From: Gammaproteobacteria bacterium RIFCSPHIGHO2_12_FULL_45_12 | GTDB lineage: Bacteria; Pseudomonadota; Gammaproteobacteria; DSM-16500 | NCBI GenBank assembly: GCA_001801665.1 | Contig: MGYH01000019.1 | Span: 60,880 to 89,171 of the forward strand | DNA: 28,292 bases | Direction of reading: 5' to 3' | Shown here: piece by piece, positions 1-6,385 of the stretch | Numbering within the stretch: position 1 is the first letter of the stretch | Layout: each line of letters starts with the position of its first letter | Notes under the pieces: model-generated | The model's database searches: none | Told to the model about the DNA's origin: nothing | The model's input: only the letters and a program-made list of their open reading frames with translations | Position numbers and translations under genes: made by a program

Positions 1-1
1 C

Positions 2-367
2 AAAGATATTCCCAAAACCATGGTGTTTGATTTGGCACGTTTCCGCAATACACAAGGCACCGTCATCCCAACGCGCACCCTTGAAAGGCCCCCTTCAGCC
101 GAGCTTGCCCCTGGCCAAAAAGATGAAGATTCCCTGCCGCCTTACGCCATCCTTGATGCCATCCTTGAAGCCCATCTGGATCACAGTCTCAGCATTGAAG
201 AAATAATCGCCCAGGGATTCAACCGTGACATCGTCACTCAGGTGATTGCGCTGGTGCGCCAAAGTGAATATAAACGCAGTCAGGCTGCCATTGGCCCGCG
301 CATCCGGCAAAAATCCTTTGGAAAAGATTGGCGGTATCCCGTGACTAATGCTTTTTTAGAAAAATAA
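2..367 (+). CDS. nadE: Glutamine-dependent NAD+ synthetase, C-terminal part
   Basis: This is the 3' end of a gene that begins upstream of the window; the frame is open from base 2 and closes with TAA. The enzyme amidates nicotinic acid adenine dinucleotide to NAD+ in the cytosol, the last step of NAD biosynthesis. The visible 121 residues carry hallmarks of the synthetase domain C-terminus: the SAELAPGQKDEDSLPPY block, which in this family lies next to the ATP and deamido-NAD site, and the closing EYKRSQAAIGPRI and FGKDWRYPVTN blocks. Whether a glutaminase (nitrilase-like) domain precedes it cannot be seen, but the tail resembles the long two-domain form. About 70 bases separate it from the next gene, with no obvious terminator hairpin between them. 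Confidence 0.93.
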   Translation, partial: KDIPKTMVFDLARFRNTQGTVIPTRTLERPPSAELAPGQKDEDSLPPYAILDAILEAHLDHSLSIEEIIAQGFNRDIVTQVIALVRQSEYKRSQAAIGPRIRQKSFGKDWRYPVTNAFLEK

Positions 368-436
368 CGTTACCCTAAAAATAGATCATGACGACCTTGG
401 AAAAAATCCGGCGTCCACTCATAAGGGAGCATCATC

Positions 437-1177
437 ATGTTTAGATTTTTTTTCAGTCATCCATCCGAACCGATGGAATCAACTAGCCATCAAATTAATT
501 TTCAGCTCATCCCCTATCACCCGAATGACATTTCGCACCAGAGCGGCTTGCAAAACGAAATCAAACATTTCATGGATTGCTACGATAAACTATTTAATGC
601 CAGCGTTAGAATTGCAGCCCCTTACACCGCAACCACCCTTTTATGGCTTGCTAACGTCTACGGTTCAACGATCTTTCTTAGTTTGGCGGCGGTCATTACG
701 GCTTATGAATATGCGAGGGACAATGAATTCAAGGTTCAACAAACGTGTCAAGCAAACTTCAATGAACAACTTCGTCAGCTATTAAACATTTATCAAAAAA
801 GCGCACAACAACATGGCCCCGCGATCACCCAAGATGAAACCATCCTGACCTTATTACGAGCCATCGCCCCTTTTGTGAAAGCAGATGATTTACTCTGCTG
901 GCCCGTCTATCAAACCAACCCGGCAAGTTACTCGGCTGAATTTAAAAAATTACTTCAGTCAGAGCCCCATTGCATACCAAGCGCACTGCTACAAGCAAGC
1001 GCCGTCAACCCGATGACTCCGCCAAACCCTTTGTTGAGCCATGGCGTTTTTGGCAAGGCAGGAGACCGATTAAGCAACAGTGCTATCGTACGACTGGGCA
1101 TTCATGGGGCAGCCCGCTTTAAACAAGAAATCTTCGGATTGACACCCGAAAAAACGGCGGACAAATATAGTTTCTGA
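437..1177 (+). CDS. Hypothetical protein with one hydrophobic segment
   Basis: I do not recognise this 246-residue protein. The ATG at 437 follows a good ribosome binding site (AAGGGAG at 423-429), which supports both start and reality of the gene. The first 57 residues are polar. Residues about 58-90 form a hydrophobic stretch rich in A, L, T and Y, long enough for one membrane span or a tight helical pair. It is followed by a charged, glutamine-rich helical region (about 92-130) and a mostly soluble C-terminal half with several prolines around 190-200. There is no signal peptide, lipobox, enzyme motif or repeat. It lies between nadE and a palindromic repeat and appears to be its own transcription unit. 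It could be lineage-specific; I see no clear secretion signal and assign no function. Confidence 0.72.
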   Translation: MFRFFFSHPSEPMESTSHQINFQLIPYHPNDISHQSGLQNEIKHFMDCYDKLFNASVRIAAPYTATTLLWLANVYGSTIFLSLAAVITAYEYARDNEFKVQQTCQANFNEQLRQLLNIYQKSAQQHGPAITQDETILTLLRAIAPFVKADDLLCWPVYQTNPASYSAEFKKLLQSEPHCIPSALLQASAVNPMTPPNPLLSHGVFGKAGDRLSNSAIVRLGIHGAARFKQEIFGLTPEKTADKYSF

Positions 1178-1232
1178 TGCAAATGTAGAGGTGCATGACG
1201 ACGCAAAAAACACTACTGTCTTATTCAGATGC

Positions 1233-1354
1233 AGGGTGGATTAGGTGTTTTTTGCCGTAATCCACCAAGCATCCATCAAAATGTGTCACATTTGATTTAT
1301 GTAACTTAATCGCCTTGGTGGATTACGACACACAAAGCGTGTCTAATCCACCCT
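1233..1354. repeat. Palindromic intergenic repeat with two self-complementary arms
   Basis: A 122-base imperfect inverted repeat. The left arm opens AGGGTGGATTA and closes TAATCCACCAAG; the right arm is its mirror, opening CTTGGTGGATTA and closing TAATCCACCCT. Each arm is itself a hairpin (GGTGGATTA pairing with TAATCCACC), so the whole can fold as a cruciform or two stem-loops. The centre contains a further small inverted repeat around CAAAATGTG/TCACATTTG. No open reading frame or transposase is present. GGGTGGATTA-type elements resemble non-autonomous dispersed repeats known from several proteobacteria; that family link is from memory and untested. Confidence 0.75.
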
Positions 1355-1367
1355 ACACTCACTGTCA

Positions 1368-1385
1368 TGCCCGCGCAGGCGGGCA
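1368..1385. repeat. Short GC-rich hairpin after bamD
   Basis: A perfect 7-bp stem (TGCCCGC / GCGGGCA) with a four-base loop (GCAG), lying three bases beyond the bamD stop codon. It could stop or stabilise the bamD transcript, but there is no T-run after it in the bamD direction, so a classical intrinsic terminator is not supported. The surrounding GTCATGCCCGCGCAGGCGGG wording also resembles common REP-like sequences. Confidence 0.5.
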
Positions 1386-1388
1386 CAT

Positions 1389-2147
1389 TTAACTCACCAC
1401 CTCATCCGGATAGTTGTCATTGATGACACGCAAGGTGTCTTGCAAAAGCTTATCCATCCTTAACTGACGATATGCCTTTGCCATTAAAATTAACGCAGGC
1501 TTCACCGCAGGCGCGCCCTCATAATACGCAACAACGTTGCTCGCACGGTTGGCAGCCGCCACATAGGCTTTGTGACGATAATAAAACTGGGCAACTTCCA
1601 GCTCATGATTGGCCAGAATATTACGCAAATAAATCATATATTGATGGGCTGCGGGTCGGTACGCGCTATTCGGGAATCTTGCCACCAGCAAACTAAAATC
1701 CCGATACGATTTTTCAATTTGGGTTAAATCACGCGTGGCGAGATCAGCCGAAAACATCCGCTCCAATATACCCATGTTTTGATAATATTCCGACAGCGCC
1801 CTGAGATAATAAGCATAATCCACATGCGGATTCGCAGGATGCAGGCGAATAAAACGTTCCGCCGCGGACGCTGACAGCACATAATCTTCTTTCATGTAAT
1901 AAGCATAAATCAAATAATACTGGGCCTGTTCAGTTTCAACCCCAAATGGATACTGCACATCGAGTGCTTCAAAACGCTTGATCGCTTCACTGAAATTTTT
2001 ATCCTGCAAAGCCGTTTTGCCTTTTTGATAAATCTGATGGGCCGTTTCATCCCGATAGGCATCAGAGGGTGCTATCGCCGTTGTACACGCTGATAAAAGT
2101 CCCACCACTAACGAAAGCACCGAAAAACACTGTAAAATCTTTTTCAT
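1389..2147 (-). CDS. bamD: Outer membrane protein assembly factor BamD (lipoprotein)
   Basis: Essential TPR lipoprotein of the BAM complex that inserts beta-barrel proteins into the outer membrane. Starting at the ATG at 2147 gives 252 residues, beginning MKKILQCF with a signal peptide and lipobox LSAC (lipidated Cys21, followed by Thr, compatible with outer-membrane sorting). A longer in-frame start at 2222 adds 25 residues before the signal peptide and is unlikely. The mature part contains TPR-like helices from about residue 38: YQKGKTAL, FEALDVQYPFG, and the family-typical AYYMKEDYVLSASAAERFIRLHP and DYAYYLRALSEY stretches. It is divergent from rluD, the arrangement known from Escherichia coli. 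A promoter candidate lies at 2181-2209. Confidence 0.95.
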   Translation of the reverse strand: MKKILQCFSVLSLVVGLLSACTTAIAPSDAYRDETAHQIYQKGKTALQDKNFSEAIKRFEALDVQYPFGVETEQAQYYLIYAYYMKEDYVLSASAAERFIRLHPANPHVDYAYYLRALSEYYQNMGILERMFSADLATRDLTQIEKSYRDFSLLVARFPNSAYRPAAHQYMIYLRNILANHELEVAQFYYRHKAYVAAANRASNVVAYYEGAPAVKPALILMAKAYRQLRMDKLLQDTLRVINDNYPDEVVS

Positions 2148-2180
2148 GAAGGAGCGCCTAATTAACCGAATCTGGGCGGC

Positions 2181-2209
2181 ATTGTAAACTAAAAATGCTC
2201 GCCATACAA
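2181..2209 (-). promoter_or_regulatory. Candidate sigma-70 promoter for bamD
   Basis: On the minus strand TTGTAT (2209-2204) and TACAAT (2186-2181) are separated by exactly 17 bases. Transcription would begin near 2174, giving a leader of roughly 27 nt before the bamD ATG at 2147. The match to consensus (TTGACA, TATAAT) is 4/6 and 5/6. It is called from sequence alone. Confidence 0.5.
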
Positions 2210-2271
2210 AAAAACAACACACAACTAAAATAAACTCTGTTAAACTGCAGCGATTCCTAACTCTGATTGAT

Positions 2272-2277
2272 TATAAT
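2272..2277 (+). promoter_or_regulatory. Candidate -10 box for rluD-pgeF
   Basis: A perfect TATAAT lies only 12 bases before the first ATG of rluD. If used, transcription would start near 2284, leaving a leader of about 6 nt to the ATG at 2290 or 12 nt to the ATG at 2296, that is almost leaderless. No convincing -35 box is seen 16-18 bases upstream, so this is a weak call. Confidence 0.3.
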
Positions 2278-2289
2278 AATAGCTCATTG

Positions 2290-3270
2290 ATGCCCATGAA
2301 ACTGAACCTTGATCACAAACAATATCGCTTCACTCTCCCTGAAAGCAGCGCGCATGAGCGACTGGATCAGGCACTGGCCAAATTAATGCCCGATTACTCC
2401 CGCACCCAGATTAAGGACTGGATTGAAACGGGCAACGTGCTGGTGAATGGGCACGCCGTCATCCGAGGTAAAACCAAGGTAAAAGGCGGCGAACAAGTCG
2501 CCATTGAAGCTCGCCTAAAACATAAGCTAGCCTCTGAAGCACAGGCTATTCCCCTGTCCATTGTTTATGAAGATGAGTCCCTCATCGTTGTCAACAAACC
2601 CATTGGACTCGTGGTTCATCCTGGCGCGGGTAATGCATCACGAACCCTGTTGAATGCCCTGTTATACCATGCGCCTTCATTACAATTATTGCCCCGCGCC
2701 GGAATTGTTCATCGTTTGGACAAGGATACCTCGGGTCTACTGGTTGTCGCCAAAACGCAAGCTGCCTTAAGAAGCCTTTCCCTGCAAATCAAAAAACGCA
2801 CCATGACACGCGAATATCAGGCCATTGTCTGCGGCAGCCTCATCAGCGGCGGCAAAGTGGATGCGCCCATTGGCCGCCATCCGCTGCAACGAAAACGCAT
2901 GGCCATCAACGAAACGGGCAAACCGGCGGTCACTCATTTTCGCATTGGCGAGCGATTTCGCTCACATACCTTGTTAAATTTAAAGCTTGAAACCGGACGA
3001 ACGCATCAAATCCGTGTTCACATGGCGCACCTGCATCATCCCATTGTAGGCGATACCACTTATGGTGGCCGCGTACAATTGGGCAAAGGGATGGCACCTG
3101 AATTAATTGAAGCCTTGCGGCATTTCAAACGTCAGGCGCTGCACGCACTCGCGCTGGGCTTTAGGCACCCTGAGACAGACGAATGGCTGCAATGTCAGTG
3201 CGAGCTGCCCGAAGACATGCAGACCCTGATCACTTTACTAAGAAGCGACAAGGTGAAGGCAAGCCAATGA
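2290..3270 (+). CDS. rluD: 23S rRNA pseudouridine synthase RluD
   Basis: Converts uridines of 23S rRNA helix 69 (1911, 1915, 1917 in E. coli numbering) to pseudouridine. An N-terminal S4 RNA-binding domain (about residues 20-70, ERLDQALAKLMPDYSRTQIKDWI) precedes the RsuA/RluA catalytic domain, with the signature HRLDKDTSGLLVVAK containing catalytic Asp144 and the later motif LETGRTHQIRVHM. The length of 326 residues is typical. The start is uncertain: ATG at 2290 and ATG at 2296 are both possible, neither has a strong ribosome binding site, and a TTG sits at 2287. The stop overlaps the ATG of pgeF (ATGA), suggesting translational coupling. The rluD-pgeF pairing divergent from bamD supports RluD over RluA or RluC. 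Confidence 0.95.
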   Translation: MPMKLNLDHKQYRFTLPESSAHERLDQALAKLMPDYSRTQIKDWIETGNVLVNGHAVIRGKTKVKGGEQVAIEARLKHKLASEAQAIPLSIVYEDESLIVVNKPIGLVVHPGAGNASRTLLNALLYHAPSLQLLPRAGIVHRLDKDTSGLLVVAKTQAALRSLSLQIKKRTMTREYQAIVCGSLISGGKVDAPIGRHPLQRKRMAINETGKPAVTHFRIGERFRSHTLLNLKLETGRTHQIRVHMAHLHHPIVGDTTYGGRVQLGKGMAPELIEALRHFKRQALHALALGFRHPETDEWLQCQCELPEDMQTLITLLRSDKVKASQ

Positions 3271-3941
3271 AATACTTGCAACCAGACTGGCCCGCGCCTG
3301 ACCATATCAAAGCTTATACCACCCTGCGTCAGGCGGCCTCAACCCCTGAACAAATCGCGGCATCCCTGCCATTACCTGAAACACCGATCTGGATTAAACA
3401 AGTCCACGGCGCAACGGTGGTTGACGCAGAGCAAACCAATGCCCCTCAAGAAGCGGATGCCATCTTCACCAGCCAACCCAACCGTGTGTGCGCCATTCTC
3501 ACGGCAGACTGCTTGCCTTTGCTTGTTTGCAATCGTCAGGGCACACAGGTTGCCGCCATTCACGCTGGCTGGCGCGGCCTTGCCGCTGGCATCATTGAAG
3601 CGACCTTCAAGGCATTAAAACAACCGGCGGATGAATGGCTTGTCTGGCTAGGGCCTGCCATTGGCCCACAAAAATTTGAAGTCGGAAAAGAGGTTTATGA
3701 TGCTTTTGTCAGTCAGAATGAAGACGCTCGTGCCGCTTTCACACCCCAAACGCAAGGCAAATGGTTAGCCAATCTCTACCAGCTCGCCAGACTGCGGCTA
3801 CACCGTCAGGGCGTTCAAGCCATTTATGGTGGAAACTTCTGCACTTACACAGAAACCAATCTTTTTTACTCCTACCGGCGCGACCACGGGAAAACAGGCC
3901 GCATGGTCAGTTTAATTTGGAATTGCAGCCCCAAACGATGA
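3267..3941 (+). CDS. pgeF: Peptidoglycan editing factor / multicopper polyphenol oxidase family PgeF
   Basis: A member of the YfiH/DUF152 family, reported to hydrolyse wrongly incorporated amino acids (such as L-Ser at position 1) from UDP-MurNAc peptide precursors, and in other members assigned laccase or purine nucleoside activity. The 224-residue protein shows the conserved metal-site pattern: His48 in KQVHG, Cys82 in LTADCLPLL and His99 in AAIHAGWRG. It ends with the family's TYTETNLFYSYRRD block. The ATG at 3267 overlaps the rluD TGA, which fixes the start; a reading 28 codons longer would run well into rluD. It is slightly shorter than the E. coli protein (243 residues). Confidence 0.93.
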   Translation: MKYLQPDWPAPDHIKAYTTLRQAASTPEQIAASLPLPETPIWIKQVHGATVVDAEQTNAPQEADAIFTSQPNRVCAILTADCLPLLVCNRQGTQVAAIHAGWRGLAAGIIEATFKALKQPADEWLVWLGPAIGPQKFEVGKEVYDAFVSQNEDARAAFTPQTQGKWLANLYQLARLRLHRQGVQAIYGGNFCTYTETNLFYSYRRDHGKTGRMVSLIWNCSPKR

Positions 3942-3950
3942 TACTATATT
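3923..3950 (+). promoter_or_regulatory. Candidate promoter for the Deg protease gene
   Basis: TTGCAG (3923-3928) and TATATT (3945-3950) are separated by 16 bases and lie across the 3' end of pgeF. Transcription from here would begin near 3957 and place the whole palindromic repeat at 3973-4116 in the leader of the protease mRNA. Hexamers match consensus 4/6 and 5/6. Confidence 0.35.
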
Positions 3951-3972
3951 CATTGCATTGAGATAATGAGTA

Positions 3973-4116
3973 CAGCGATTCCCGCTGAACATTTCGCGAT
4001 GGGGGATTCCAAAGGGGGAGATCGCGGTTCTCCCCCTTTGGTGCAAGCAAAAGCTTTGCTTTTGCGCAGCATAAAAACAAGGAAGCCATTCCCGCGTTTT
4101 TTAGCGGGAATGGCTG
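3973..4116. repeat. Dispersed multi-hairpin repeat, long copy
   Basis: A 144-base element whose reverse complement recurs at 14994-15098. It contains three strong hairpins. The first has a perfect 13-bp stem at 4009-4021 / 4029-4041 (CCAAAGGGGGAGA with its complement). The second is GCAAAAGC-TTT-GCTTTTGC at 4047-4065. The third has a perfect 12-bp stem at 4084-4095 / 4104-4115 (AGCCATTCCCGC with its complement) around an 8-base loop. The first hairpin lies in a block of about 39 bases that is absent from the other copy. It ends 20 bases before the protease start codon, so it probably forms much of that gene's leader. Confidence 0.8.
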
Positions 4117-4136
4117 TAATGAGTAAGGAAAGCCAA

Positions 4137-5510
4137 ATGAAAATGCTTTTAAAAATCATCTCCCGCCTGTGTCTTTTTTCCTTCTTTCTGCTGCAAAGCA
4201 CTATCAGTTTTGCCTCCTCTCCGGCTGAAACCAGCATTGCGCCAATGCTGCAAACCGTTTTACCCGCCGTTGTTAATATTCGCGCGCAAATCAATATCAC
4301 CGATTTCAATACGCTTAATGAAATCGAAAAACGCAACCGTGCCAGCAAATCAAACAAACCCAACGAACCCATCCCCAAAACATTTGTCTCGATCGCCTCA
4401 GGCGTCATCGTGAACGCCAAAAATGGCGACATTCTCACGAATGCTCATGTCATCAATGATGCCAAAACCGTTATCGTGACACTTTCAGATGGCCGCCATT
4501 ACACCGCTAAAATTTTAGGTGTCGACAAACCCTCTGACATTGCCTTGCTCCAGATTAAAGCACCCAACCTGACAGCCATCCCCATGGCAGATTCAAACCT
4601 CTTGAAAGTGGGTGACTTTGTCGCCGCCATTGGCAATCCATTTGGCTTAAACCAGTCTGTTAGCTCAGGCATCATCAGCGCACTTGGCAGAACCACGCTT
4701 GGCATTGAAAATTTTGAAAACTTCATTCAGACAGATGCGCCCATTAACCCCGGCAATTCAGGCGGCGCACTCATCAACATGGCTGGCCAGTTAATTGGTA
4801 TCAACACCGCCATTCTGGCGCCTGATCGCGGTAATATCGGCATTGGCTTTGCCATTCCATCCAATATGGTGAAAAGCGTCATGTTGCAATTATTGCAATA
4901 CGGTAACGTCAAACGCGGTTTATTAGGCATTAGCGCACAAAATCTTACGCCAGAGATGGCTGCCGCGTTTAATTTGCAATCCGCAAAAGGCGCCGCTGTG
5001 ACCCAGGTGTATCCTAACTCACCCGCCGAGCAGGCGGGGATACAAACGGGTGATATCATCGTTGCTGTCAATAACAGCCCCATCAAAAGCGCCAGTGATG
5101 TCGTCAACACCATCGGCTTTTTACGCGTCAACTCCAAAATTAACATCAACTTGTTGCGTCATGGCAAACCCATCACCGCAACGGTCACGTTGACCGATCA
5201 AAACCAACGAAAACGGGCGGTAGAAAAAGAAGACCCTTATCTCTACGACGTCGCCCTGAAAAATTTCACACTGTTAAGCCCCATTCATGGCAATATAAAA
5301 GGTGTCTTGGTTGTCGCGGTTGATGAGGGCAGTAACGCGTGGAATTCGGACATGCGGCCAGGTGATGTGATTACCTCCATCAACCAGGAAAGAATCAGTA
5401 ACATTGATGAATTAAAAGCGGCCCTGCAAAAAGCGGATAAAGTCGCGCTCCTTAACGTGTTGCGTGGTCAAGGTGCCATCTTTTTACTCATTAACAAGGA
5501 TGCGTCCTGA
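4137..5510 (+). CDS. degQ: Deg/HtrA-family periplasmic serine protease
   Basis: A periplasmic protease and chaperone that degrades misfolded envelope proteins. With the ATG at 4137 (ribosome binding site AAGGAA at 4125-4130) the protein has 457 residues and starts with a signal peptide ending near SFA (residue 26). Earlier in-frame starts exist (4119, or 3966 inside the repeat), but they place extra residues before the signal peptide. The catalytic triad is clear: His104 (LTNAHVIND), Asp134 (KPSDIALLQI) and Ser208 (NPGNSGGAL). Two PDZ domains follow: about 255-345 (GLLGISAQNL, then the carboxylate-loop region and SPAEQAGIQTGDII) and about 370-455 (GVLVVAVDEGSNAW, MRPGDVITSIN). Its size fits DegQ better than DegP, which usually has a longer LA loop. 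The lipoprotein gene overlaps or directly follows it. Confidence 0.93.
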   Translation: MKMLLKIISRLCLFSFFLLQSTISFASSPAETSIAPMLQTVLPAVVNIRAQINITDFNTLNEIEKRNRASKSNKPNEPIPKTFVSIASGVIVNAKNGDILTNAHVINDAKTVIVTLSDGRHYTAKILGVDKPSDIALLQIKAPNLTAIPMADSNLLKVGDFVAAIGNPFGLNQSVSSGIISALGRTTLGIENFENFIQTDAPINPGNSGGALINMAGQLIGINTAILAPDRGNIGIGFAIPSNMVKSVMLQLLQYGNVKRGLLGISAQNLTPEMAAAFNLQSAKGAAVTQVYPNSPAEQAGIQTGDIIVAVNNSPIKSASDVVNTIGFLRVNSKININLLRHGKPITATVTLTDQNQRKRAVEKEDPYLYDVALKNFTLLSPIHGNIKGVLVVAVDEGSNAWNSDMRPGDVITSINQERISNIDELKAALQKADKVALLNVLRGQGAIFLLINKDAS

Positions 5511-5551
5511 TGACGCCGGCAGCGATAACACAACAAACAAGGATAGCCAGT

Positions 5552-6016
5552 ATGCGTCATGGATTTTGCTTGGGATTGCTTTTACTACTGGCAGCTTGCG
5601 TGCCATCCACCAACTATTACCCGCAAACCGTGCATAGCTGGCAAGGCGCTAACATTAACACCTTAATGAAACACTGGGGCACGCCAGACGATCAGGCGAC
5701 TGACCCTGATGGTCATTCTGTTTACCTTTACAAAACCGTTAGTTATAGCAATGTCACCTATCCAACTGGGCCCGCCATTGGCGTTGGCACCTCGCGTAGT
5801 GGCGCAGCTGAAATCACCACACAGGCCCCCAATACTAACATGACGTGGAATCGGGGCATGTCCTTAAGCTGCCTTGTTATTTTCACCACCAATCAACAAG
5901 GCACGATTACCAGCACCAAAATAAACGGTCAAACCTGCTATGGCGGACAGACATTTTCCAAACGCATGAGCAATCCCGCGCGCGCGGTGATGCTTGCTCC
6001 CCCCAAAAACACCTGA
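5552..6016 (+). CDS. Small lipoprotein of unknown function
   Basis: A 154-residue predicted lipoprotein. The ATG at 5552 has an AAGGA motif about 10 bases upstream and begins a compact signal peptide with lipobox LAAC (Cys16); Val at +2 suggests outer-membrane sorting. A longer start at 5510, overlapping the protease stop, would add 14 residues ahead of the signal peptide and is less likely. The mature domain has tyrosine, serine and threonine-rich segments, a GTPDDQATDPDGHSVYLYKT stretch resembling the SmpA/BamE-like pattern in which a conserved W-G-T-P leads into a beta-hairpin, and two later cysteines (CLVIF and NGQTCYGG) that could form a disulfide. The pairing with a periplasmic protease suggests envelope quality control, but I assign no function. 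Confidence 0.82.
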   Translation: MRHGFCLGLLLLLAACVPSTNYYPQTVHSWQGANINTLMKHWGTPDDQATDPDGHSVYLYKTVSYSNVTYPTGPAIGVGTSRSGAAEITTQAPNTNMTWNRGMSLSCLVIFTTNQQGTITSTKINGQTCYGGQTFSKRMSNPARAVMLAPPKNT

Positions 6017-6385
6017 CAGGCGATCGGGTGAGGCTCATCGCACTGTTGCATAAATTATTTTTGGAGCAGAATCGTCGTTGCGAGGAGCGTTTTGTGCGAC
6101 GAAGCAATCCAGAATGCATGCACTATCATGATTTTTCACGATGCTCTGGATTGCTTCGGCCAAAAAGCGGCCTCGCAACGACGAATGATGCAACAAAGCC
6201 GGGGCTCATACTCCCTTAAGGTAAGCTGTTTATAATCAGAACAGATGATGGCAATAGCTTAAAAAAAATAGATTTTCTGAGCCAAATCGATATGATGAGG
6301 GGTAGAAAGTCATCCCATTATTCTTAAAATAACCGTACCCTTGCAAGAATGATCTGTTAACAACAAAATAGAGAGTGGCGGCTCC
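6017..6385 (+). other. 369-base gene-free stretch with repeat and permease leader
   Basis: The first half is occupied by the palindromic element at 6046-6193. The second half (6194-6385) is AT-rich and should hold the promoter and leader of the amino acid permease. A perfect TATAAT at 6231-6236 is the best -10 candidate but has no good -35 partner. A GAGAGTGG motif at about 6371-6378 probably serves as ribosome binding site. No small open reading frame with a convincing start was seen. Confidence 0.5.
6046..6193. repeat. Palindromic element of the GTCGTTGCGAGG type
   Basis: An imperfect inverted repeat of about 148 bases. Outer arms GTTGCA (6046-6051) and TGCAAC (6188-6193) enclose TCGTCGTTGCGAGG (6072-6085) paired with CCTCGCAACGACGA (6171-6184), and GAAGCAATCCAGA (6101-6113) paired with TCTGGATTGCTTC (6145-6157). 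The wording (TTGCGAGGAGCG... GAAGCAATCC) matches a type of dispersed non-coding palindrome I recall from many bacterial genomes. It has no coding capacity of its own; a spurious reading frame crosses it. Confidence 0.75.

Noticed and set aside
437..1177. Calling the orphan protein a Dot/Icm effector
   Set aside because: No recognisable E-block or typical C-terminal secretion signal, and organism identity is only inferred.
3966..4136. N-terminal extension of the Deg protease by 57 residues
   Set aside because: The added residues are the translation of the palindromic repeat, lie before a clear signal peptide, and the start at 4137 has a good ribosome binding site.
5845..6219. A 124-residue plus-strand reading frame overlapping the lipoprotein end
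   Set aside because: It is out of frame with a well-supported gene and most of it is the palindromic element; composition is unlike a real protein.
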